Of a stretch of 64,000 bases of DNA, positions 8,114-16,737 are shown one piece after another. The notes beneath the pieces are model-generated. The model worked only from the letters and a program-made list of their open reading frames with translations. It ran no database searches and was not told the DNA's origin. The stretch spans positions 1-64,000 of the forward strand of contig NZ_QOWE01000031.1 in assembly GCF_003334855.1 (NCBI RefSeq), given 5' to 3'. Origin of the DNA: Larkinella punicea (GTDB taxonomy: Bacteria > Bacteroidota > Bacteroidia > Cytophagales > Spirosomataceae). Made by a program: the position numbers and the translations under genes. Position 1 is the first letter of the stretch. Each line of letters opens with the position of its first letter.

Positions 8114-9367
8114 TCAGGCGGGTCGTTCCGAGCGGCCTCCCCCCCCTTTTGGGCGGTTGGACGGTCCTTTCCGGGGACCTGGCCGTTTTTTGCGCGGGGG
8201 AAAAGCGGCACTTTTCGATGGGTTATATTCCAGTGTTTCACCCAGATGCGCGGGCAACGGAACCTTGGTTACCGGCACACCCAGTAACCGTTCAATGGCC
8301 GCGAATTTTCGTTGCTCGGTTTCGCTGATAAACGTATAGGCAATCCCGGTGGTTTCGGCGCGGGCCGTGCGACCAATCCGGTGAACGTAATCTTCGCCGT
8401 CGTGCGGAACGTCGTAGTTGATAACGAGGTCGATGTTGTCGATGTCGATCCCGCGCGACAGAATATCGGTTGCCACCAGAATTTTCAGTTTCCGGCTTCG
8501 GTAGGCCAGCAGAACCTGCTCGCGTTCATTCTGTTCGAGGTCGGAATGAATCGCTTCGGCGGCAAAACCGGCCTGTTTCAGTTCGCGGGCCAGTTGCTTG
8601 ACGTTTTCTTTCCGGGAACAGAATATCAGCACCGACGGGAAATTATGTTCCTTCAGCAGGTATTTGACCAGCGCAATTTTCTGTTTCTGATAAACCACAA
8701 AAGCCTCCTGAACGATCTTGGCCGGCGGTTTCGACAATGCCAGCGTAATTTCTTCGGGATTGTGCAGGATTTTCCGCGCCAGTTCCCGAATCTTGGGCGG
8801 CATGGTAGCCGACAGCAGCAAGCTCTGCCGTTTGGCGGGCAGGAACGAAATGATTTTCACAATATCGCCGTGGAAACCCATGTCCAGCATGCGGTCGGCT
8901 TCATCCAGAATCAGGTATTGCAACTGATCGATTTTGGCATAGCCCATGTTCAGGTGGCTGATCATCCGGCCCGGTGTGCAGATTACAATGTCGGCACCAC
9001 CCGCCAGGGCTTGCCGCTCCGTGCTGTAGGAAGCCCCGTCGCCCCCGCCATAGACAGCAATCGAGCTGACCGAGGTGAAATACGAAAAGCCTTCCAGGTT
9101 CTGGGCAATCTGAATCGCCAGTTCGCGGGTAGGCACAATCACCAGTGCCTTGATCTGATCATCAGGACCGGCCGACGTTATTTTGTGAAGAATAGGAAGC
9201 AGGTAAGATGCGGTTTTGCCCGTGCCGGTTTGGGCCGAGACAATGAGATCTTTACCAGCCAATATAAGAGGGATAACTTGTTCCTGTACAAGTGTAGGCG
9301 TATCGTAATTCATGGCGTCGATACCTTCCATCAACCGATCATCGAAGCCAAAGTCTGAGAATTTCAA
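8114..9367 (-). CDS. DEAD-box ATP-dependent RNA helicase, RhlE-like
   Basis: 417 aa. The helicase core shows a Q-motif region with Q28, Walker A AQTGTGKT (45-52), PTRELA, TPGR, DEAD (155-158), SAT (186-188) and, in domain 2, DILSRGIDI and HRIGRTAR. The C-terminal 35-40 residues are a Pro/Arg/Lys/Gly-rich basic tail, usual for RNA-contacting extensions. It unwinds short RNA duplexes, typically in ribosome assembly or RNA decay at low temperature. The gene is monocistronic with its own terminator at 8065-8091. The RhlE-type subgroup is inferred from the short core and basic tail. Confidence 0.95.
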   Translation of the reverse strand: MKFSDFGFDDRLMEGIDAMNYDTPTLVQEQVIPLILAGKDLIVSAQTGTGKTASYLLPILHKITSAGPDDQIKALVIVPTRELAIQIAQNLEGFSYFTSVSSIAVYGGGDGASYSTERQALAGGADIVICTPGRMISHLNMGYAKIDQLQYLILDEADRMLDMGFHGDIVKIISFLPAKRQSLLLSATMPPKIRELARKILHNPEEITLALSKPPAKIVQEAFVVYQKQKIALVKYLLKEHNFPSVLIFCSRKENVKQLARELKQAGFAAEAIHSDLEQNEREQVLLAYRSRKLKILVATDILSRGIDIDNIDLVINYDVPHDGEDYVHRIGRTARAETTGIAYTFISETEQRKFAAIERLLGVPVTKVPLPAHLGETLEYNPSKSAAFPPRKKRPGPRKGPSNRPKGGGGRSERPA

Positions 9368-9561
9368 GCTAAAAAACTAAAGGTTAAGTGTAGATTTTGG
9401 TCAATATAACACTATTTCAGGCATTAAAGCAAATTCCATGCGGATGTTAGGGCCGATTTCCCTCCGCCCGGCTCTTCTTCTTTTCCTTTGATTCGCTTAC
9501 ATTGCTAACCGAACCGTTCTTTTAGCCCCTCATTCCCATCGGGCCGGTTAGTCCAAACGCT

Positions 9562-10719
9562 ATGATTCGTCACACCCTTTCCGCTTTTGCCGTTCTACTG
9601 GTATTTTCCACCTGCCAACGCCCTGCTCAACAATCAGTTAATCAATCTACCGTCTATTACCCGGCTCCCGGCGATGCGTGGGAACGACGAAAACCGGAGC
9701 AGGTGGGCCTGGATGCGGCTTTGTTGCAGCAGGCCGTAACCTTTGCGCAACAGCAGGAAACCCAGCAAATGCCGCGCGATTTTTCGACTCAGGAAGAAAT
9801 CTTCGGTACCCTGCTGGGGCCCATTCCCTCGGATCGCGCCCAAACCAACGGTTTGATTCTCAAACACGGTTATATTGTAGCGGAATGGGGCGAAACCGGA
9901 CGGCCCGATCCGACGTATAGTGTAGCCAAAAGTGTGCTTTCCACGATTCTGGGATTGACCATCGACCGGGGTCTGATCAAGGATGTTCATGATCCGGTAG
10001 CAAGTTCCATTCAGGATGGCGGGTATGACTCGGAGCAAAACCGCAAAGTGACCTGGGAACACCACCTCCGGCAAACCAGCGAGTGGGAAGGCGAGTTGTG
10101 GGGGAAGAAACACGATTTTGTCGGGACGGCTGCTTACGGGCGCGGAGAGCGAAAACCGCGAACCTTGCAGGAACCCGGCACGTTCTACGAATACAACGAC
10201 GTGCGCGTGAACCGGCTGGCGCTTTCGCTGCTACGATTATGGAAAAAACCGTTGCCCAATGTCTTGAAAGACGAAATCATGGACCCGATTGGCGCTTCGA
10301 ACACCTGGCAGTATGTGGGCTATCCGAACGCGCGGGTGAAAGTAGACGGAAAAATGATGTCGTCGGTCAGTGGCGGAACGCGCTGGGGCGGTGGTCTCTG
10401 GATCAACACCCGCGACGAAGCCCGGCTGGGGTATCTGGCCTTGCAAAAGGGTCGCTGGAATGATCGGCAACTGGTTTCGGCCAACTGGTTTAAAGAATCG
10501 GTCAAAAAGGGGCCGACGGGTCAGGATTACGGCTATTTGTGGTGGCTCAACACCGAAAAGAAGGCCTGGCCCAACGCCCCGGCAACGAGTTTTGCCGCCA
10601 TTGGGGCCGGTTCCAACATCATCTGGATCGACCCGGAACATGATCTGGTGATCGTCTGGCGGTGGCATAACGGCAATCCCGATGCATTATTCAAACGGGT
10701 TCTGGCCGCAGTAAAATAA
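9562..10719 (+). CDS. serine hydrolase, class C beta-lactamase fold
   Basis: 385 aa. The active-site SxxK is S120-V-A-K123, and YND near residue 211 stands where the family has YxN. A hydrophobic N-terminus ending at Cys18 (VFSTC) suggests a signal peptide and possibly a lipoprotein, though the lipobox is not classical. Such proteins include esterases, D-aminopeptidases and penicillin-binding-related enzymes; there is no specific reason to call resistance. It starts a rightward run with the DinB and VOC genes, 34 and 22 bp apart. Confidence 0.85.
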   Translation: MIRHTLSAFAVLLVFSTCQRPAQQSVNQSTVYYPAPGDAWERRKPEQVGLDAALLQQAVTFAQQQETQQMPRDFSTQEEIFGTLLGPIPSDRAQTNGLILKHGYIVAEWGETGRPDPTYSVAKSVLSTILGLTIDRGLIKDVHDPVASSIQDGGYDSEQNRKVTWEHHLRQTSEWEGELWGKKHDFVGTAAYGRGERKPRTLQEPGTFYEYNDVRVNRLALSLLRLWKKPLPNVLKDEIMDPIGASNTWQYVGYPNARVKVDGKMMSSVSGGTRWGGGLWINTRDEARLGYLALQKGRWNDRQLVSANWFKESVKKGPTGQDYGYLWWLNTEKKAWPNAPATSFAAIGAGSNIIWIDPEHDLVIVWRWHNGNPDALFKRVLAAVK

Positions 10720-10753
10720 GTATAATCCATCCACACATACTCAACAAACAAGC

Positions 10754-11281
10754 ATGTCAAATCCAAAGCCTGAAGTCTGGCAACGTGGCCCCGTCGCCGG
10801 TATTCCTTCCCTGCTGCAACCCGTTGCCCACGCCCTGTTGCAGGCGCGGGAAGAAGTCTATGCGCTGATGAACGATTTCCCGAGCCGCTATCTGTGGCAA
10901 AAACCGGCCGGTGTGGCGTCGGTTGGGTTTCATTTACAGCACCTGACGGGTGTGCTGGACCGGCTCTTTACTTACGCCCGAAACGAAAGTTTGTCACCCG
11001 CCCAGCGCGCGTGGCTGGCTGCGGAGGGCAAATCGTTCGAGTCCGAAAATCCGGTTCTGGAGTTGATCAGCCGGTTTAACAGCCAGGTCGATCAGGCCCT
11101 TCAGCAACTGGCCAACACCGACGAACAGACGCTGACCGATTTTCGGGGCATTGGCCGGGCGCAACTTCCCTCCACGGTTCTGGGTCTGTTGTTTCACTCC
11201 GCCGAGCATACGCAGCGGCATGTCGGGCAACTTTTTGTAACCGTTCGCGTGTTGCTTACCTATCCGAAACCGGATCATTAA
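10754..11281 (+). CDS. DinB family protein
   Basis: 175 aa, four-helix DinB/YfiT fold. The three metal-ligand histidines of the family fit GFHLQHLTGVLDRL (first helix pair) and FHSAEHTQRHVGQL near the C-terminus. DinB-like proteins include thiol transferases and proteins of unknown function; the substrate is not evident. It lies between the serine hydrolase and the VOC protein in a likely co-transcribed group. Confidence 0.85.
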   Translation: MSNPKPEVWQRGPVAGIPSLLQPVAHALLQAREEVYALMNDFPSRYLWQKPAGVASVGFHLQHLTGVLDRLFTYARNESLSPAQRAWLAAEGKSFESENPVLELISRFNSQVDQALQQLANTDEQTLTDFRGIGRAQLPSTVLGLLFHSAEHTQRHVGQLFVTVRVLLTYPKPDH

Positions 11282-11303
11282 CGGACCTCTTTACCCCACT
11301 GAC

Positions 11304-11789
11304 ATGGCATATACCATTCCCGACCAAACCCGCATCGGTCACGTTCACCTGAAAGTTGCCAATCTGGAGCGTGCCTTGGGTTTTTACTGCGACCTGCTGG
11401 GCTTTACGCTCGTGACAACCTACGGAAAAGATGCGGCTTTTATTTCTGCGGGCGGCTATCATCACCACATCGGGTTGAACACCTGGTACAGCAAAGATGG
11501 CCCACCGGCCCCGGTTCGCAGCGCAGGCCTGTTTCATACGGCCATTCTGTATCCGACCCGCCGGGATTTATCGGTCGCGTTTCGGCGTCTGGTCGAAGCT
11601 AACTACGCCATCACCGGAGCCTCGGACCACGGCGTATCGGAAGCCATTTACCTGAATGACCCCGACCAGAACGGCGTTGAATTGTACTGGGATCGTCCGC
11701 GCGACGCGTGGCCCCAGAAACCCGACGGTTCGCTGGAAATGTATACGCGACCGCTCGATCTGGAAGCGTTGCTGCGGGAGTCGTTGTAA
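11304..11789 (+). CDS. VOC family (glyoxalase/extradiol dioxygenase-like) protein
   Basis: 161 aa with two vicinal-oxygen-chelate motifs: IGHVHLKVANLERALGFYCDLLGF at the N-terminus, carrying the first His ligand, and a second half with GLFHTAIL and the Glu of NGVELYWDRP. The domain resembles CatE-type catechol 2,3-dioxygenase halves. No aromatic-degradation genes lie nearby, so the substrate is unknown. It is the last gene of the rightward trio. Confidence 0.85.
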   Translation: MAYTIPDQTRIGHVHLKVANLERALGFYCDLLGFTLVTTYGKDAAFISAGGYHHHIGLNTWYSKDGPPAPVRSAGLFHTAILYPTRRDLSVAFRRLVEANYAITGASDHGVSEAIYLNDPDQNGVELYWDRPRDAWPQKPDGSLEMYTRPLDLEALLRESL

Positions 11790-11803
11790 AATTTCTTGCG
11801 TTG

Positions 11804-11864
11804 GCCGGTTTGGCGTCACCGCTGACAGGGTCTTCGACCGCTGTCAGGGTGACGCCAAACCGGC
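11804..11864. repeat. nested inverted repeat between convergent genes
   Basis: Outer arms 11804-11820 and 11848-11864 are 17-bp perfect (GCCGGTTTGGCGTCACC). An inner pair, CTGACAG and CTGTCAG (11822-11828 and 11841-11847), extends the stem with a short interruption. It fills the gap between the VOC stop and the flavin oxidoreductase stop, so it may end transcription from both sides. There is no U-tract. Confidence 0.85.
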
Positions 11865-11866
11865 GT

Positions 11867-12931
11867 TTACTTCGCTCGTACGTATTGGGGTGGCCACGCG
11901 GTTTCAGCCCCCAGTTTTTGGGCGGCATGAAGTGGAAAATAGGGGTCGCGCAGAAATTCGCGGGCCAGCAACACCAGGTCGGCCTGACCGCTCTCCACGA
12001 TCTCATTGGCCTGTTCGGGCGTGGTGATTAGCCCGACTGCACCCGTCAGAATCCCGCTTTCCTTTTTGACCTTCTCGGCAAAGGGAACCTGATAGCCGGG
12101 GCTGAGCGGAATTTTAGCCCCCGCGACGTTGCCCCCCGTCGAGCAGTCGATCAGGTCGACGCCTTTGTCTTTTAAAACCGTCGACAAGGCCACGGCATCG
12201 TCGGCCGTCCAGCCGCCTTCGGTCCAGTCCGTTGCCGAAATCCGAACGAACAAGGGGTACTCTTCCGGCCAAACCGTCTGCACCCGTTCGATCAGTTCGA
12301 GCAGAAACCGGATGCGGTTTTCGAACGAACCGCCGTAGTGATCCGTCCGGTGGTTGCTGAGGGGCGACAGAAACTGGTGGACCAGATAACCGTGGGCAGC
12401 ATGAAGTTCGATGATTTTAAAACCGGCTTCCAGCGCCCGACGGCTTGCCGCCACAAAATCGGCCACGATGCTTTCAATTTCTTCGATGGTCAATTCGAGC
12501 GGCATCGGCTCGGAAGAACTGAACGGAATCGGGCTGGGCGCTACGGTTTGCCAGCCGCGTTCGGCATCCGGAGCAATGAACTTGCCGCCATCCCAGGGCC
12601 GGTTGTGGCTCGCTTTTCGCCCGGCATGCGCCAGTTGCATGGCCGGAACGGAGCCGTGAGCTTCAATGAAAGCCGCAATGCGTTTCAGATTAACCAGATG
12701 CTCGTCTTTCCAGATGCCCAGATCGTCGGGCGAAATCCGGCCTTCCGGCGAAACCGCCGTGGCTTCCGTCATCACCAAACCCGCCCCACCCACGGCCCGG
12801 CTACCCAGGTGAACGAGGTGCCAGTCGTTGGCAAAACCGTCTTCACTGGAATATTGACACATGGGCGAAACCGCAATCCGGTTTTTGAATTGAACACTTC
12901 GAATGGTTAACGGACTGAATAAGTTTGGCAT
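11867..12931 (-). CDS. NADH:flavin oxidoreductase, YqjM/old yellow enzyme family
   Basis: 354 aa, full length for the YqjM branch of old yellow enzymes, FMN-dependent TIM barrels that reduce activated C=C bonds with NAD(P)H. N-terminal KNRIAVSPMCQYSSEDG contains the YqjM-type Cys, HAGRKAS carries a flavin-contact region, and ELHAAHGYLVHQFLSPLSNHRTDHYGGSFENR is the signature with the substrate-binding His pair. The physiological substrate is unknown. It converges with the VOC gene, separated by the repeat at 11804-11864. Confidence 0.93.
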   Translation of the reverse strand: MPNLFSPLTIRSVQFKNRIAVSPMCQYSSEDGFANDWHLVHLGSRAVGGAGLVMTEATAVSPEGRISPDDLGIWKDEHLVNLKRIAAFIEAHGSVPAMQLAHAGRKASHNRPWDGGKFIAPDAERGWQTVAPSPIPFSSSEPMPLELTIEEIESIVADFVAASRRALEAGFKIIELHAAHGYLVHQFLSPLSNHRTDHYGGSFENRIRFLLELIERVQTVWPEEYPLFVRISATDWTEGGWTADDAVALSTVLKDKGVDLIDCSTGGNVAGAKIPLSPGYQVPFAEKVKKESGILTGAVGLITTPEQANEIVESGQADLVLLAREFLRDPYFPLHAAQKLGAETAWPPQYVRAK

Positions 12932-13022
12932 GATACTTTACGATTGTATGCTTTTTTAACCAACAGCCCCCTGAAGGAGTTCGAAAAACCACCGATTTTT
13001 CATGCGCCCTATCACCTCGCTA

Positions 13023-13053
13023 CACCTGCCAGGTTTTCAAAACCGGGCAGGTG
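13023..13053. repeat. 31-bp palindrome (ACCTGxxAGGTTTT family)
   Basis: CACCTGCCAGGTTTT (13023-13037) and its near reverse complement (13039-13053) are separated by one base, with one mismatch pair. The word layout matches the palindrome at 37449-37477. It lies in the gap upstream of the oxidoreductase gene and downstream of the small gene at 13109-13444. Confidence 0.85.
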
Positions 13054-13108
13054 TTCTCCTCCAATTGCCCGGTAACGACATTCTACAACACCTGTAAGAT
13101 CTGGTCCA

Positions 13109-13444
13109 TCAATCATGAATCAGAAAAAGAGGACGCTGAAGAATATCGGATTGCAACTGGGTCTCGTTAGGCACCCAGTGATCGTCCCGGCTTCGCAGGT
13201 TCTGGGCAATGGTAATCATCTCATTCCCCACTTTACCCTGCTCTTGCAAGGTCAACCGATCAAATTTCTGCTGCCGGACGGGCTCCCAGTAAAAAAGCTC
13301 GGTTTTATCGTCGTAAATGCCGAGGGGAATCTTCTTTTTCTTCGTGAAAAGTTTCCGCAGTTCGGTGTCGGCTTCAGCGTGGGTTTCACAAAGAATGTGG
13401 TGGTACTGTTTTTTAAATAGATATAGAACTGAAAATCGTTTCAT
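13109..13444 (-). CDS. hypothetical protein, 111 aa
   Basis: No family recognised. The protein is basic and hydrophilic, with an N-terminal KRFSVLYLFKKQYHHILCETH segment that could be a beta strand, a lysine run near residue 37 and the segment YDDKTELFYWEPV. No signal peptide or membrane segment is seen, so it is probably cytoplasmic. It is flanked by gaps of 177 bp and 409 bp and is probably a single-gene unit. Codon use looks like that of its neighbours. The overlapping frame on the other strand is judged a shadow. Confidence 0.55.
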   Translation of the reverse strand: MKRFSVLYLFKKQYHHILCETHAEADTELRKLFTKKKKIPLGIYDDKTELFYWEPVRQQKFDRLTLQEQGKVGNEMITIAQNLRSRDDHWVPNETQLQSDILQRPLFLIHD

Positions 13445-13790
13445 GCTGATGAAAGTTGGTGAGAAGTGGTTCGGCTGATGATCGAACCCAAAACCAATTG
13501 GGGATCATCTATCGCTTCCGGGTACTGGCTTCGTATGCTTTTGGGATGTAGGTCAGCCGGTTGTGTCCCGGAAATGCTGACAGGAGGCTCAATTTTGGAT
13601 AAATAGAATATGGCAGCCTCAATGCCGGTGTAGTATGTATTGTAAATGTATTAACTAATTCACAGACTAACAAGCAGTTCTTGAAAAGATTATAGTAAAA
13701 ATATATAAAATTTCAACCAGCAAAATGTAACTATTCTACTATATTTTTTATCCAGATAATGATTCAGAATCAATTGATTGCAACAGCAGA
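13445..13790. other. gene-free A/T-rich region
   Basis: No credible coding sequence is seen on either strand. The part near 13640-13760 is strongly A/T-rich, with several TATAAAATTT-like words, and probably holds the promoter of the hypothetical gene at 13109-13444. The right edge is the inverted repeat at 13791-13846. Confidence 0.5.
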
Positions 13791-13846
13791 ACTTCCGTCT
13801 GATGACTCCGAATTCCGTTTTGGAAACAGGTTCATCAGACGGAAGT
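13791..13846. repeat. 15-bp perfect inverted repeat after the M48 protease gene
   Basis: Arms 13791-13805 (ACTTCCGTCTGATGA) and 13832-13846 are exact reverse complements, with a small inner TTCC/GGAA pairing in the loop. It ends 8 bp from the protease stop codon and may end its transcript. Confidence 0.85.
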
Positions 13847-13853
13847 GGTAGCG

Positions 13854-15323
13854 TTAGCGTCCGATAATTTTGACGAGGGTGCCCCGCGCCACCTTATCGT
13901 CGGGACGCAGGCTGTTGAGAACGCCCAGTTCTTCGACGCGATTGGCCGGCATTCCCAGCGTCCCCATCACTTCGCGAAACGAGCCTTCGCGGGAAACCGT
14001 CCGGATCTGCACCCGTTCGGGCTTGCGGTTGATCTTTTCCTGATCGGTCAAAGCCCGGAAGTTTTCGGCCACCGGACGAAAAGAACGATACGCACTTTCA
14101 AAATTACCGGCCGCCGACAGGCCATGCAGGGCATAAACGGCGTTGTTGTATTGAATCAGCCAGGTGCCGATTTGCAGGGCGGTTTTCGGATCCTGCTGTT
14201 GCTGAGGCTGCCCCTGTTGCTGCTGCGGTTGTTGCTGCGAAATCAGCACGTAAGCGGGGTTGCCATTGATGGTAGTGCGGTTGCTTTCGAGCACTTTCAG
14301 ACCCAGCTCTTTCACCAGCGTCTGGGAGGCTTCTTCCAGCGAATTCCCTTTGGCCAGCATCAGAATCATGGCCGATTTTCCGTCTTTGGGGGCCATCTGG
14401 AATTGGGCCGGCGAATTCTGGTGCTGCCAGCCTTTTGGAACCGGAAACTGAAACCGCAACTCCGGATGGTAAAACATATCGTTCTCGACAAAACCCTGTT
14501 TGGGATCTTCCCCGTAGAGAATACCGTCGATCATCCGCAAATACCGTTCCCGCTCCACCTGATAGGTCGCTTTGTTCTGGGTCTGATAAGCCGTTGCCAT
14601 TTCCTTCACTTTCCGGTTGCGGTCCGCCGGATCGGGGTGCGTCGACATAAAATCGGGCACCTGCTGCCCCGAATTGTCGGAAATGCGCTTGATGGTACTG
14701 AAAAAATTAGCCATCTGGTTGGCATCATATCCGATTTTGCTCGAATATTCCACGCCAATTTTGTCCGATTCCGACTCGTGGTCGCGGCTGTATTTCATCA
14801 AAAACAGGCCCAATCCCTGTTGCAGTGCTTCGAGGTTCTGGCCCAGTTGCGGCACCAGAATGGCCCCGCCAATCATGCCAATGGTGCCCAACATCTGAGT
14901 GGCTTGCTGACGGGCCGAATGACGGGCCGTGATGTGTCCGATTTCGTGCCCCAACACCCCGGCAAACTCCGCTTCATTGTTGAAGTGAGCCATGATGCCC
15001 CGCGTGAAGTATACATATCCGCCCGGTACGGCAAAGGCGTTGACGACCGGCGAATCGACGATGTAGAATTGATAGGGCAAGTCGGGCCGGTGCGAAATTT
15101 TGGCCATCTCCTTCCCTTTCAGGTTGATGAAATCGGTCAATTTTTTATCGTCATAAAGCCCCATCGTGGAAACCACCGAGGGGTGCGATTCCTTGCCAAT
15201 GGCAATTTCCTGTTCGGTCGACATCAAGGATAATTCCCGTTTTCCGGTAACCGGATTTCGGGAGCAGGCAGAAAATACAAACAGGGTACTGAAGAGTACG
15301 AGGGTGGAAAATGTTTTGTTCAT
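13854..15323 (-). CDS. M48 family metalloprotease, lipoprotein
   Basis: 489 aa. The signal peptide ends in VFSAC20, a lipobox-like site, so the protein is probably a periplasmic lipoprotein. The zinc site HEIGH is at 126-130, with the third-ligand Glu near 184 in HESESDKIG. M48 lipoproteins of the BepA/LoiP type do quality control on outer-membrane proteins. The C-terminal 45 residues resemble the small LysM-like tail seen in some of these proteases. Residues about 360-378 are a Gln/Pro tract encoded by CAG/CAA-type triplets, an oddity probably forming a flexible linker. It is transcribed away from the TlpA gene. Confidence 0.92.
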   Translation of the reverse strand: MNKTFSTLVLFSTLFVFSACSRNPVTGKRELSLMSTEQEIAIGKESHPSVVSTMGLYDDKKLTDFINLKGKEMAKISHRPDLPYQFYIVDSPVVNAFAVPGGYVYFTRGIMAHFNNEAEFAGVLGHEIGHITARHSARQQATQMLGTIGMIGGAILVPQLGQNLEALQQGLGLFLMKYSRDHESESDKIGVEYSSKIGYDANQMANFFSTIKRISDNSGQQVPDFMSTHPDPADRNRKVKEMATAYQTQNKATYQVERERYLRMIDGILYGEDPKQGFVENDMFYHPELRFQFPVPKGWQHQNSPAQFQMAPKDGKSAMILMLAKGNSLEEASQTLVKELGLKVLESNRTTINGNPAYVLISQQQPQQQQGQPQQQQDPKTALQIGTWLIQYNNAVYALHGLSAAGNFESAYRSFRPVAENFRALTDQEKINRKPERVQIRTVSREGSFREVMGTLGMPANRVEELGVLNSLRPDDKVARGTLVKIIGR

Positions 15324-15497
15324 ACCGATGGAGATGGTTTCTTTTCTTATTTTTGAGTTTTTTGCACCTAAACCTGGGGTTGATCACCCTGAAGCAGAGG
15401 TTATTTCAACATGAACTATCAACGCCCCCCCTTTTGTTTTGGGATCGAGCCAATCTATTTTAAAAGGTAAATTTTCCGCATAAATAACATATTAACA

Positions 15498-15506
15498 TAA
15501 ATTTTG
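15498..15506 (+). promoter_or_regulatory. possible promoter -7 box of the TlpA gene
   Basis: TAAATTTTG resembles TAnnTTTG with one extra base and is followed by CGG. The same TAAATTTTGCGG word lies upstream of cysH (54152). The distance to the start codon is about 60 bp. Weak evidence. Confidence 0.3.
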
Positions 15507-15568
15507 CGGGAACGACGTATACACATGGCCACTTTGGCCTGCATCGTTCGCCTTAAAACACCTGAATC

Positions 15569-16714
15569 ATGAAACTCCTGTTCGCTAGTTTGATTTTGTA
15601 CCTTTTTTGTGTCGACGGTTTTGCACAGTCGAAGTCTGATAAAAAAACGGCGCAGCAGCCTGTTTCGGGCGGTTATACGATCACCGGCACATTAAAAAAT
15701 GCCGCCAACCGAAAAATCATTCTGACCGAAAACTCCTTTTACAAATCCAGGCAACAGTCCGATACCACCACGGCGAATGCCAAAGGGCAATTCTCTTTCA
15801 AGGGCAAACTGGATGAGGCCACGTTTTTCAGTCTCAGTGTTGCGGGCAAAACCAGCCCTCAATACTTTTTTCTGGAAAACTCCCCCATCACCATCACCGG
15901 AAATGCCGATTCGCTCTGGGCCGTCAACATAAGCGGCTCGAAGGAAGAAAATATCCGGCAGAAAATCCAGCAAATGATGATGGACACCGCCATTGGCAAC
16001 CGCTACAAACGCGCCGAACTCAAATACACCAATGCCCGGGCGGTCAACGATGTCAATGCGATGAAAGCCGCCATCAAGGATCGCGAGCAGGCCGTTGCGC
16101 AGGAACTGGTGCGGGTTAAAAATATCATTTCAACCTATTCGTCGTCCGCCGTCGGGGTGAATGTCCTCAGTGTACTGATGAGTTTGGGGGATCTGGCCGG
16201 AGCCGATAGCCTGTTGACGATCATGGAATCGAAGGAAATTGGAAAAACCGCCCAGGCGAAATATTTCCGGCAGCAGATCGACGTCATGAGCCGGCTGAAC
16301 ATTGGTAAGGTGGCCCCGGAATTTGCGCAAACCGATACGCTGGGCCAGGTGATCAAACTCTCTTCTTTCAAAGGCAAATACGTTCTGGTCGACTTCTGGG
16401 CAAGCTGGTGCGGCCCGTGCCGGGAAGAGAACCCCAATCTGGTGGCCACCTACCAGGCGTTTAAGGATAAAAACTTCACAATTTTTTCCGTCTCCCTCGA
16501 CAACAACCGCCAGAACTGGCTGAATGCCATTCGGAAAGACAACTTAACCTGGTCGCACGTAAGTGATTTGAAAGGCTGGAAGAATGAAGTGGCGCAGCAG
16601 TACGGCATCAACAGCGTTCCTGCTAACCTTCTGGTGGACCCCACCGGCAAAATCGTAGCCCGGAATTTACGCGGTGAAGATTTGAATAAGAAAATCAAGG
16701 AGTTGATACAGTGA
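15569..16714 (+). CDS. TlpA-family thiol-disulfide oxidoreductase with DUF4369
   Basis: 381 aa: signal peptide (1-20), a DUF4369-like beta domain (about 30-140, starting YTITGTLKNAANRKIIL), a helical linker and a C-terminal thioredoxin domain with the redox site WCGPC at 280-284 and cis-Pro in SVPANLLVD. Exported proteins of this type reduce or exchange disulfides in the periplasm and are common in Bacteroidota. It is monocistronic, divergent from the M48 protease and convergent with the histidine kinase, with only a 23-bp gap. Confidence 0.93.
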   Translation: MKLLFASLILYLFCVDGFAQSKSDKKTAQQPVSGGYTITGTLKNAANRKIILTENSFYKSRQQSDTTTANAKGQFSFKGKLDEATFFSLSVAGKTSPQYFFLENSPITITGNADSLWAVNISGSKEENIRQKIQQMMMDTAIGNRYKRAELKYTNARAVNDVNAMKAAIKDREQAVAQELVRVKNIISTYSSSAVGVNVLSVLMSLGDLAGADSLLTIMESKEIGKTAQAKYFRQQIDVMSRLNIGKVAPEFAQTDTLGQVIKLSSFKGKYVLVDFWASWCGPCREENPNLVATYQAFKDKNFTIFSVSLDNNRQNWLNAIRKDNLTWSHVSDLKGWKNEVAQQYGINSVPANLLVDPTGKIVARNLRGEDLNKKIKELIQ

Positions 16715-16737
16715 CGGGGTTCCGAAAACCGTACAAA

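Noticed and set aside
8312-9358. 348-codon open frame antisense to the DEAD-box helicase
   Set aside because: The helicase has all motifs in order; the antisense frame shows none.
9562-10719. Beta-lactamase resistance gene
   Set aside because: SxxK and a Y-N-D motif place it in the broad class C-like serine hydrolase family, but a clear KTG-type motif and resistance context are missing.
13845-15233. A 462-codon open frame antisense to the M48 protease gene
   Set aside because: It has no recognisable domain, is rich in His/Arg/Phe as expected for a mirrored GC-rich frame, and the other strand encodes an intact HEIGH protease.
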